A DNA stretch of 64,000 bases, taken from NCBI RefSeq assembly GCF_022201045.2, contig NC_068563.1, positions 4,836,001 to 4,900,000 on the forward strand, given 5' to 3'. Positions within the stretch are counted from its first letter, which is position 1; each line of letters opens with the position of its first letter. Shown piece after piece: positions 32,746-44,077 of the stretch. This stretch comes from Citrus sinensis (lineage: Eukaryota > Streptophyta > Magnoliopsida > Sapindales > Rutaceae). The notes under the pieces are model-generated. The model had not been told where the DNA came from, did not search any database, and worked only from the letters and a program-made list of their open reading frames with translations. The position numbers were made by a program, and so were the translations under genes.

Positions 32746-35700
32746 TCAGAGCACCCTCCTGTACCCTCCAAAAGCCCAAATCTGAGAGAAGTAACAAAAA
32801 TCAAATTTAACAAAGTTGGCAGCTGATTCTCACAGAGACAAAATGTGCTGAGAAACAGGGGGTTGATGACCAGGAGTAAACAGAAATTGGAAAACTATTT
32901 ATAGACTTAAGAGGATATCATAATGATACAATTATTAAAAATAAAATTATGTGATAACCTTGCCAGTTTTGACTGGATGACACCAGCATTATTTTGTAGA
33001 GAATCAAATTGAGCATCAACAGAAATATATTGGCATACTTTCAATTTCATAACCGTAATTAATTCCTGGATCAAAATATCCTATACACAAGTATTTAAAA
33101 AAAACTTACTTGACACATTACATGTATTAGGCTAAGGAATGTCAAGAGAAAACAAGATTGACTAACTTGATAAATAAATAGTTCACAAGGTTAGCAAATT
33201 GACAGTTCTTTCTTAGTGCTACTAAGAGTAAATGATGCTTGGTTAAGAAACACAAAGAAAGGTCTACTGAATCATTATGTGGAAGCAGCAGTAAAAAATA
33301 CTGATTAGTATTTCATGCTAAAAGATATTTATCCCAAAGAAACTCTGTCAAACCACACCTTTCAACATTTAAACAGCTTTGGTAAACTTTCTAGAATATG
33401 CAGAAAGAATTTTCCAAATAATTCCCAGCCCTCCAAAGAAGAGAATAATCGTGATCGGGGCCCAGGAGTAGATCTCCATAATCCCAGGAATTAACAGCAA
33501 CTCATCATATTTTTGAATCACAGAAACATTTTACACTGGTTAAGATTTCTATTTGCTTTTTCTGTTTCCCAGCTAATATCTTTAGTTTCTAAAAGTGGAC
33601 ATGTATGATATGATTCAAATGACATATTGGTAACTGTCATGAGGCTGCAATCTTCTGTTAAAAGTCTGTTTTCTTGAAAGAAAAACTAACAAAATTCTAT
33701 CTTACAAGAAATGTATTAGTTTTCGTGTGAGAAGTAGAAATCAAATCAAGAAAAAACATTCTTAAATTGTTTCAAAATAAAATAGTAATATCAATTTTCT
33801 TGTTGGTGACATAGAGTAGGCTAAACAAGATTCTTCAGACAATGACATGGCATTAACACAAAAATATAGTAATGCAGACTGACCTTTAGGTTTGTGTCCC
33901 AACTTCCTGTACATAAGGCACTTCCATCGGCTGACAAACCCAAACAGGTGATCCGGCCCTCATGTGAGTTCTGGAGAGATCCCAAGTTCAATACAACCTG
34001 CAAAGGAAAAGGCCAAGTGATAAGAGCCAATGCGTCCACTATGATGGCCTACCTGAAATTTTTCCAGCAAAAGTACGCATAGATAGCCACATTAACAAAG
34101 AAGGAGCCAAAAAAGATTGAAATTCTGGGCTCATAAGATCAAGAAAAATTAGAAAACCAGCTCATGTGATTGAATCATTCATTTATAAACATCCTCTTGC
34201 TTCAATGGAAAAGGCTATATTTACTAGGCCTAAAACTTAATTTGATGTATTTCTTGCAAGTTGCAACACACGGTGGCCTCACTCAATACGGAGGAATAAG
34301 TGACCTCTGTATAATTTCAGTTTATAAGTGCTTCTTAAGCATCTATGACAAACAGCTTGAGTTCAACTCCCAGTTACAGACATGCAATTCAGACTAAGGC
34401 AATGAGTGCAAAATACACCAGCTTAAATTCTACCAAATAGAAACTGAAAATAATACATCTTTTACATATCAAACGGTACCAAAAAAAAATAAGGTTCAAC
34501 TAAAGCATATATTCTGACAGTACCGAACCAACTAAAGCATATACCTTTGCTAATAATGTGTCCCACACATAACAATCACCATTTGAGTATCCGGCAAAAA
34601 GAAGCCTTCCCGATATGGAGAATGCAATGGACGTCACATGTGGGATCTCATTCTCACCATGCTGCTGATAATACACTTGGAGTTGGTGCCCAGTCCTGAT
34701 ATCAAATAATCTGCAAGTTCCATCGTCTGAGCCAGTTCCAAACCTATTGCCATCTGGAAAGAACTTCACAGTGTTAACATCTCCCTCATGCCCATGAAAT
34801 GTGCGCACTGCTCGACTTGCAACACGAGTATCCCACAATCGGGCAGTAGAATCACAGGAACCAGACACAAACATCCTTGAGTTTGAACCACTAATTGAGA
34901 CACTGAAAAGAATAACCAATGGACAACATGGTAAGTATCCGTGACTTATAGAACCCTCAATGAATAACTCCACTAGATTAAAGGCTTACAAACTTGAAAA
35001 TCATTAGCCATTAAAAATCATGAGCCATCTATGTCACAAAGGTTGCTGTCAAAATTCAAGGGTCTCAAAAAAACCATAAGTGAAAAAAAAAAAAAAAAAA
35101 AGAAGAAGAAAGTAATAAGGTTATACTAAGTAATCAAACAAATCTTCAAAACAACTAAGAGGTGAATGGTCATAAATCTCCAGTCCATTGACACAAGCTC
35201 CATCAAGAACCTGACTATAGCAGTTAGCTTAATAAGTTAGCAGTACACTAATGATAATGCTAAATTAATAGAAAGTCCTATTAAATTAAGATATTGAGCA
35301 CATAAACAACATAATTGAAATTTTCTGCGCTCTACATGATCAAGACTGTCAGAATTAACTGGTGCCATTATTTGAAATGTCAATTGGATAAATGGAAATT
35401 TCTTGGATTATTCAAAAAAATAAAGATAAAAGGTGCATTTAATTGCTAGACTCAAAGATATTTGATAGTACTAGACGAAGGAATAATTGGGGGAAAAAAA
35501 AATTGTTTGCTTCATGAACAGGGTGCGAACAAGATTAAACCTGATGGCAACTTGGGAATCATCAAACATACCTTAACACATCAGCAGTGTGCCCAGACTG
35601 AAATTCTCCTCCAAAAACAGAAGTTCTAAGGCCCGTAGTAATATCCCACAAAACACAGGTTTGGTCACCCGAACTGGTAATTAGGTGAGTGTCCTCATCG

Positions 35701-37149
35701 GGAACATACTGACAGCAGGACACATAACCCTTGTGCCCACTAAGCATTCTTGATACTGGTAAATTCCCGTCCTTGTCAGTAGGAGAATTCAGGTTGAAAA
35801 TGGAGCAAACACTATCAAGACCACCACAGGCAACAGATTGACCAGTTGGAGAGAAGGCACAAGTCATTACCCAAGCACAAGGCAGTTTTATAGCATGAGT
35901 TTTCTGGCTTGTAAGAGCATTCCACACTATTAACCTTCCATCTTGAGATGCACTGACAATTCGATTCCTTTCAGAAGTCCAGTCCAATGAATATACCTGA
36001 GATTCAAAAAACGAAAATTTTACTTCACCCCGCCATATAGAAGAAAAATACAAGTAATTGAAAACTATCCGGATATTTAGTAACTTTGTCAGCTACAGCC
36101 TCAAATTGCTCATTGGTTAACATAATTTGTCTCGACCTCCCACCAATAAAGTCCATAATATATTCTGCTTAAAGAGGCTATAGAGCCCCATTCACTTAAC
36201 TATCGTCATTATCTCTAAAGCTACACTTCTTTTCTCACAAATTTGTAAGTGGAAAGGTTAGTAAAACAAAGGTTTCAGCAATACAAAGCTGAATTCACTT
36301 CCATTCCTAAAGAATCATACACACCAGAACAGAAGAACCCTTTTTTTTTCATCTCTCAACTATCATTAAACTATAAGATCTGTTAAAGCTGATCACAATT
36401 GACACATCTTAATATCAACATGCAAGGAAGCTGATAAAGCATTCACCCTGAAAAGTAATCATAACAATTGCAGTATTTCCTTCTTTTCACCTACTCCTTG
36501 CCATCAAAGTACCCTCAGTTGTTCCATTCTGTTCAACCCAATAGCCAAAATTGAAAACTCAACAAACACAATCAAAAGCCATTATTGCATCTCTTATCAT
36601 GTCAAGCTACAAATATTCCTTCTATTTTTAATATTTAAGTTCTAAATCCTCACCACATTTTTACTCTTTACTCTGAGAATTTCGTATCTCTACTCCATTA
36701 GTTACAAAATACATCTACTGATGATCACCTACAATTTCTTCAATTCTTATAAATTTTATTTAAATTAGTCAAAATAAAATCTAAATAAATAAAAATACAC
36801 ATGTGATTTTCTTTTTTGAAGGGGGAAGAAAAGAGACCTTGCCAGCGTGGCCTTGCAAGGTCCTACAACAAACTAGATCGGTCGGACCAAAGCTGACCGG
36901 AGCCCGACCCTGCGACCTCGAGTACCCAGCAACTGCCAAAAAGTAACAAATTATAAATTAAAATCAATCTCAGATCTAAAAACCACAAAAAAAAAAAACA
37001 AAAAAAAAAAACAACAACATGAACACGAAAACGGCACCGTCTACGTCGAGCAACTGCTGTCGCTTCTGCTTGAGCCGTTCTCTGAGACTGTTAACCGTCT
37101 CAATGGCCGCCGCGTGTCTCTCTTTCAGCTCCGAGACCGACGACGACAT
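32746..37149 (-). CDS. AGB1: Heterotrimeric G-protein beta subunit (AGB1), complete
   Basis: Seven-bladed WD40 propeller that pairs with G-gamma at the plasma membrane and carries G-protein signalling in hormone, sugar and defence responses. Six exons: 37038-37149, 36838-36932, 35572-35996, 34545-34902, 33884-33997, 32746-32781 (379 codons; Arabidopsis AGB1 is 377). The N-terminus [12 protein letters not shown] with heptad-like leucines to about residue 36 is the coiled coil that binds G-gamma. WD signatures follow: [80 protein letters not shown] and WDTNLKIWAFGG. The last exon is only 36 bp. It lies beyond a 1.1-kb intron and encodes [11 protein letters not shown] plus stop, which closes the last blade. 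No disabling change seen. Confidence 0.96.
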
Positions 37150-38029
37150 GTTTTATCAATCAATCGAACTTACAAGGAAAAAAAAAAAAAGAGTAGATAA
37201 AATTTAAATTTCTACATCACATGTTTGCTTCAACTTTAAGCTCGAAAGTATCAAGTGAGATAGAAATGTGAGAAGTTATTAAAATTAAAGTCGTTGATAA
37301 TCTTGATTCGATGATTTGGAGAGAGAGAGAGAGAGAGAGAGAGAGCTGACAAAGTGTGTTAAGGTAACGTGAATGGAAGTTGATGGTGGTGATGTTACAA
37401 CTTGCAAACTTGATTTTTCTTTTTCTTAAATTTAATTTCTGAGAAAGATCCAAAGAGTGAGAAGGAGAGAGAAGGTAAATGTAGGGTAAGAGTGACGGGG
37501 ACTTAATTTTGACTGTTGCCGCCGGTCCCACTTTTGCTTACGTGTCATACCGCTTCCATTTTGTGGCTGCTTTGCCTTTGACAAATGATCTCTTTATTTC
37601 GTAGCCGATGATCATGACGACGTGAGCACTCCTGATTTTTTACCCATATGTATTTTAATACATGATTAGAATTTAATTATTTTTTTAATTTATTAACTAT
37701 CATTTATATTAACAGAATTTGTTAAGATAAAGATCAAATCATGAGAGAATCTTAATCCTTATGTTTATTATGAGTGGGAGTGTGGGACACATTTTTAAAA
37801 AAATTTCTCATGGAATATAATAATTCACTTAGAGATAATATAATTAATTTACTTAAAATTTATGAAAAATTTCATAATCACACATCATGCATAGTATCGT
37901 TAATTCTATTTAAATTATTTTTATTCAAAATAATTAATAGTCATTTTTTTACTAGTTAAAATTATTTTATCATTATAAATTCTGAAATAATATTCTAAAT
38001 TTCATCACAAATAATATGATATATCGGGC
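37150..38029. other. AGB1 5' flank
   Basis: Includes the AGB1 5'UTR and promoter, with a (GA)n tract at 37319-37345 that on the gene's strand is a pyrimidine (TC) tract about 170-200 bp upstream of the ATG. Beyond about 37650 the DNA becomes AT-rich and featureless. Confidence 0.45.
37319..37345. repeat. (GA)n tract in the AGB1 5' flank
   Basis: Reads as (TC)n on the AGB1 strand. Such tracts are common in plant 5' leaders and core promoters. Confidence 0.85.
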
Positions 38030-38165
38030 AAAACTATGTTGCAACTGTGGTATGGTACCACAGTTGCAACCACTCATTAAATCCACAGTTGTATAATTGC
38101 ATTAGTTGAATTTAATGACTAAAAGTAAATGTGGCGCCGCACCACTGTTGCAACATAGCCGGTGA
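38030..38165. mobile_element. Palindromic MITE, second copy of the GCAACTGTGG family
   Basis: The left arm 'actatgttgcaactgtggta' contains the hairpin GCAACTGTGG..CCACAGTTGC, and the right arm reads 'ggcgccgcaccactgttgcaacatag'. The outer phrase CTATGTTGCAAC is inverted at the two ends. The centre 'attagttgaatttaatgact' recurs in the 55.8-kb copy. Diverged from the 19.3-kb copy, and no clear target duplication was found. Confidence 0.7.
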
Positions 38166-39126
38166 TTCTTATCAATTTTTTCATTCACTTGATGAATAAA
38201 AATGTTGCAAACCACAACACTGGAAATAAATTTCTGTAATTACAATTTAAAACATTTAACGTTACTCTATTTTATTTATTATCATTAAAGTCGTGATATA
38301 TAATATTCTTGAAATACCATAGTTACAACCTATTTAGTATTTAGCAAAGTCATCATAAAAACAAATAAATAAATAAATCCTTTTTTTGAGAGAAGGCAAA
38401 GCAAAACTATTTAACTGAATAGGATTGATTGGAAACGTTGAGTGATGCAGACTTGTTGGAAGAGAAGGAGAAAGAAGGCAAAAAGCGACAAAAGGGGTTG
38501 ACTGTCGACGTCTTCCGAGAGGAGCAATTGAGCAAATCAGAAATTACCGGACCGGACGCGTTTACATGGACACAATCCCTCATAGGCCCAAAAGAAGCAA
38601 AAATGGAATTTGGAACAACGCTTGATGTCAGTCCCTAAACCAAAGAAAAATAATTAAAGAAGGTCAACTTGTTAACGGGTAAATTAAATAACTAATAATT
38701 TAATAGATTTAGTCTTTTTTTATTTGAGAAAAAAAAAACTGCTAGGAGAAGAAAAGACGCTAGACGACAATGAGTTATTGATCCTTATAATTAAGTGAAC
38801 GTTAGTCCAACAATGAGTTATTGCTTCTAGATCCTCATAATTAAGTGAACATTAGTCTAACTAAACATTATTTAAAAAAACATGCTCCTAATCTATCTCT
38901 AATTCTTATCTTTAATAGACGGAGAAATGAGATCTTAGACGCGTTCAAACTCACACTTCTAATTATACCAAATAACTCATGCATTGTTTGATTACTAATA
39001 TATTCTAAGGTATCAACTCCATATAGTAAAGTAAGCAGGCCAAAAGTCGTAGAGACTATTTTGTGGAAATCTTTATCAACTAACCCATTTGAGAAGGGTG
39101 TTTACACATAAAACAAACCACTCAAG
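38166..39126. other. Gene-free stretch
   Basis: AT-rich, with a somewhat GC-richer patch at 38430-38640 that has an open frame on the plus strand. The frame matches no known domain and has no splice partners, so it is not called. 38755-38850 holds a short imperfect direct repeat (caatgagttattg ... ctcataattaagtgaac). Confidence 0.4.
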
Positions 39127-39140
39127 TATGAATGGGAAAC

Positions 39141-39436
39141 ACAAATGTGAGGGAAGGGGTTCGAGCCTCCGCAGTCGCATTGTAGGAGTTTAATTTAAAT
39201 ATTCTTCCTTGGAGCGCTTGAGCTCGAGTGAAGACAGTCTTTCTCTCAGGATAGGAGTTTGACATCCCTCGAATATTTGAGAGGGTTAAAAATCTGAGCG
39301 GTGTCATATCAGCATTCATATCAATAGGGCTCAGTATAAATATATGATTGTACATATCAATTATACTCTCATGTAATATGAGTTGTAATTTGAACTGTAA
39401 TTTAAGCAATAGTCTCATGTAATAAAAAAAAATATA
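39141..39436 (+). mobile_element. Short retroposon (SINE-like) with 14-bp target duplication
   Basis: Flanked by the perfect 14-mer TATGAATGGGAAAC at 39127-39140 and 39437-39450. The 296-bp insert ends in an A-rich tail (aataaaaaaaaatata), the structure left by target-primed reverse transcription. Near its 5' end is 'GGGGTTCGAGCCTCC', a match to the polymerase III B box. No A box is evident in front, so the copy is 5'-truncated or of unusual design. No coding capacity. Confidence 0.75.
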
Positions 39437-39450
39437 TATGAATGGGAAAC

Positions 39451-41459
39451 CGAGTCATTTGAACATAATTGCATCACACGCAGCAATTACATCACTTGGA
39501 AAAACCTCATGACAATATATATAATAAGAGAAATATCTTCCACAAGTAAATGCTCCTATAGTGCATCAGCTGCACCGTTCATTGACATCTTTATTGTGTA
39601 TGACGATGATATGGTGATTATAAACAAGCAATTTATTGTATACGGTGCAGCTCAAAACCCACACTTCATATGTCAAGTCAATAATAAGACAAACCAAAAG
39701 CAAATTTCATTCCAAGTGGTCGATTTCAAAAAGATGTGCAGCGGGACATAGGCAAAAGTCAGGCAGAGGGATTCTTATATATCAATTAATTAGGTAGGAT
39801 AAAATTGTATTAAACCCACGAAAAAATTATTATTTTTTAAGTATAATATTTTTTTTACTTTTTTTTTTTAGATTTTTTTTTTTAGAAATTCAATAATAAA
39901 GAAAGTTTGAATAGAGGAATATAGATATTAAGGTTGAAAGAGGGAGAAAATTATTAGAAATTGAAAAATTCATAAATGAAAAGAGTGTTCATTTAGGAAA
40001 AATGGTATTTTTGTATTAAATGGAATTTAATTAAAAAAAAGGGGATTCAATAGAATTTTGGAGGGGTGCTAATAGTCCGACTCTAATTTTTTAGATAATT
40101 CCACTGACGCTTGAGGTGTTAGAGGTATTTATACTTATACGGCAAGTTTGCTTGTATTCTCATATACCTCCCCTTCTATGAGTCGAAAATAAATTCAAAT
40201 GATTAATTATTGTAGGTGTGCAGCTGATGATTTTAATTATTCAAATGATTAATAGTTGCTAGGAATAAAGGATTTTACCAATTTACTAACTCACCAAAAT
40301 TTGTTATAGGCTGTTACTTGTTATTCATTTAGCTTAGCTTAAGTTGTGAATGTTGTATATATGTGAATTGTGCGTGTACGAGGAATTCAAACAAATGGGT
40401 TTAATTACAAATTAGTATTATACTAATTTGCATAGAAAATTGAACATACTATAAATGTGTGAAAAACCAAAATGTACCATTGAAAAACAAAGTAAAACTC
40501 TTCTCCATAATTTATTCATTTTAAGGATTGTGTAATTTGTGTGTTATAGTTGGTAAAATTACGTACACATGCAATTGGGGCCATAGACACATTGATGGCA
40601 TGAAATATGAAATTCTCCGAGAAACAAAATTTGCGTTAAAAACTTTGTATTAGTCCAACATTCATGCTTCCACCATTAACATTGCACATTGGCACTTGTC
40701 GAAGTGTCATGAGCCATCACTTTTTGGGATGGGCTTAGTCATTGTTTGTGGTTCACTTTGATTAATGGCCTCTTTGGGATGTTCTGATTTATGAAGTAGT
40801 CTAGGGAGATTAAAAAAATAATTCAAAATTTAAAATGATAATAGTTGGTATAGCTTTCGCATTAACAGTGAGAGAGCTAGAACAAAACATTGAACTGAAT
40901 TTTCAAAGTGAAAAAGAAACAAAAGGAGGAAACAATCATATGAAGAAATTAGGTGCTCTTGACTTTACGTACCTTACTCGTTTTGGTTGTCTTTAATTAG
41001 TTATTATTGATTACCGTGGGATAAGATAATTATGAGTTTGAGTCAAGAAAGCCAAATTCAATGGATCAAATCTCTCAACGCCTTCAATTATGTCATTGAC
41101 CACTAAACAATTATTTGCTCGACAAAGAGGGAAGAATGGGGGGGAAAAAAATAGAATAAGATTAATGAGTGGTTGATGACCTAATCTCATATAATATAGA
41201 AAGAGTGATGATACAGTTACAAATTTTTATATAAATTTGGCATTAACTCATTAGTCGAATAAATATACAAAATAAGAAAAATAAATTATGTGGATCAAGA
41301 AATATTTAATTCAACAAATTCAATCAAGCCACATCAATTTGTACAAAAAAATGTATAAGTGTTTCTTATTATATTATTATTCATCTAGAAATCATTTATG
41401 CCTAATAATTCAAAACTTAATTGCAATAATCTCCTTTCAAAATAATGATAATAATAATG

Positions 41460-41506
<47 letters not shown>

Positions 41507-42641
41507 TGCAATCCCCTCTTCAAAATTACTTACAAGAAAATTGACTTGAAACATTATCATATTATCGACCATACTAGGGAGAAAAAAAAAACAAAGAGAT
41601 AATAATGTTCTTAAATTTGACAAGCTCAAGTGGCCAACCCATAAATATTTTCATTTTTTTTTTCACAAAATAATTTTGGCCTCATATTGGAATGCTGAGT
41701 TCTGAAACGACTAGCTAAATGCAACCATTAACTTCTCATAGATGCTTATGGAATCCACATGAAGTCGTGACTCAAAAACACCTTTATTGTAGTTGCATAA
41801 GACAATAGAATTTATTCATTGAAACATTAAAAAATTAGCCACACTTTTTTCCAAGACAAAGTCAAGTTCTTTTGGCTTATGATGCCAAGCCATGAAAATG
41901 GCAAATTTTGATAATGGGGGACTTTTAAAGTATATTGGAGTATGAAAAATAAAAAAGGGTTCTTGTAAATTTTTGGAGCGTAATCTTTGACCGAGTAAAA
42001 GTTAAGTATCGGGACAGCTATGGTATTTACATTGTTTAGTGATTAGATTAGCTATGAATTATGTTATATAGGTTAGTTAGTTTGCTTTTGGAGTTGTTTA
42101 GTTTTAGTATCATGTGTAATATAAGTTGTGTAATATCATTAAATTCAACAAAGTATGTACATTGAAGTAACGATTACGAACTGCTGTAGTATTTGAAGAT
42201 ATATATGCATTTTTTTTTCCTTGGACAAGAGTTATATATACATCTTAGGTATCATAACATCGACTGCCAACAACACTACATTACAGAAAATTATTGTCTT
42301 CACTGCACTTTCAAAATGACCAGATTTTTGTAGCTTCTTTACAATGCACTTCACTTCCTTTGCATTAGTATCAATTATAGTTATGATATAAGAATATATC
42401 ACACCGGCCATATTCCGTTAAAAACAACTCCACAATTAAGGTCATCTCTTTTTGGAATCCACCACTTGAAGTAGGCACATTTTAGTTTGTTCATACATCT
42501 TATCATCTAATTCTGATATCTTTACTTCAACTCTCATATGACATGTACATATACAATTTGAGAAACTAATCAACCTACCATTAACTCAATTTCTCTAAGT
42601 TGGCTCACATTCTTACTATATGTTTTACTTGCATGATGTAC
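39451..42641. other. Gene-free stretch with repeats
   Basis: AT-rich intergenic DNA. It includes the left arm of an inverted-repeat pair (about 40085-40176, see findings) and an (AAT)n microsatellite at 41441-41506. Open frames here are short and low-complexity. Confidence 0.45.
41441..41506. repeat. (AAT)n microsatellite
   Basis: About twenty-two AAT units with one or two GAT interruptions at the left end. Probably highly variable. Confidence 0.92.
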
Positions 42642-43252
42642 GGGCAAAAACTTATTTAGTCCCTATATTTTAAGGTTAGTGTCAATTTAGTCCTTTATTT
42701 TTAAAAATACTTTAAAAAAATCTCTTATGTTAAATTATTGACACCATTGCTGCTATTTTTTATTCCTTTTGGCTTGCTTTTATAATATTATCCTCTTCTA
42801 ATAATATTCTTTTTTTTAGACATCAATAAAAAGAAAAAATTAAATTACCAATTTAACCCCAAAAATAGTTTAGAAACAAAAAGAATACATATTAATTTTT
42901 GTAAAACACTCTGGTGAGGAGTTAAAATATTAGTTTTTTATTAACGTCCAAATAAAGTTAGCAATTTAATTTTTTTACAATATTATTTTTTTTGGGCATA
43001 GATGAGCTTCCACAAAAATTAATATATATATTATTTTATTAGGTTGAATTGGTAATTTAATTTTTTTTATTAATGTCCAAAAAGAAAAGAAACATTATTG
43101 CAAGAGCATAACATTATAAAAGTAAGGCAAAAGGAGGGGGAAAAAAAAGTAACGATAAGGGTATCAATAGTTTAGTAGTAGGCACATTTCAATGTACTTT
43201 TAACGTATAAGGACTAAACCGATACTTACATCAAAGTAAATGACTTTTTACC
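42642..43252. mobile_element. About 600-bp MITE, copy 2
   Basis: The left end GGGCAAAAACTTATTTAGTCC and the right end, read on the other strand as GGTAAAAAGTCATTTAC..GGTTTAGTCC, are inverted. Internal order parallels the copy at 31348-31946 throughout: TATTTTTAAAAATAC, TTAAATTATTG, ATTTAACCCCAAAAAT. It lies in the same orientation. No target duplication was found, so the ends are approximate. Confidence 0.65.
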
Positions 43253-44077
43253 TTTTTTTGAACTTTGGGAATCCATGTATTTATTGATGTGTTTTAGACT
43301 TTTGGTATTTGCGTTGTCAGTGTATGGCAATGGGGGGATTTGAATGGATTAGCAAGAGTGTTGAGCAAAAACTTGCTCAATTGCAGTAATGATGGTGTTT
43401 TCCTTTGCTTGAAAATAGACGTGCAATGGTGATGGAAGCTCATGCTGGGTGATGGCAATATTTAACAGAAAAGTTGTTGCTAATGTTACCATTGATGACA
43501 ACGGCAATATTGATAATTTTGCTTCTTTTTTATTTTTTTGGAACAATTCTTCATATTATTAAGCAATGTAAAATTTTAATTTGATAGGGGTATTTTTTAG
43601 ACTTTTTACTATACTTGTAAGTCAGTTACCGCCAAATTTTGGGTACGAAATGGTACTTGGCAATTAGCTTTTTTGGCTCCAAAAGGTATTTTGATCATTT
43701 TATGAGTCAACTAAAAGGTATTTTACTATACTAACTGGAGGGAAGGTATATAAACATACAAGCAAACTCACTATTTAAGTATAAATACTCCAAGACTCAA
43801 GGAAGGTATCTAAAATTACCCAAATTAAAAACTCGGCATAGAATATATTCAAACAGTTTATTTCAACCACTAATGTTGTTTTCAATATAGGGTTACAAAT
43901 AATTTTAATAAATAAGAAAAAAGAGAAGAAAAGAAAGAGTTTCCTTGATACATTTTAATCAAAGGAGGAAACCTTTACAATTAAAGCTATATATAAAATA
44001 GGAACCATTAGATTCATCACTTTTATTTCACTTAACATTCCATTATTCAACATCAACTGGGAATTCGTCTGGCCGTT
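43253..44077. other. 3' flank of the glucanase gene
   Basis: Contains the right arm of an inverted-repeat pair (about 43735-43818), then about 200 bp likely to be glucanase 3'UTR. The minus-strand open frame at 43349-43546 has no recognisable feature. Confidence 0.4.

Noticed and set aside
38429..38638. 69-residue open frame with Lys/Glu-rich start
   Set aside because: No recognised family and no exon structure; insufficient support for a gene.
39141..39436. True tRNA gene at the GGTTCGAGCC match
   Set aside because: No cloverleaf arms around it; the target duplication and A-rich tail indicate a retroposon.
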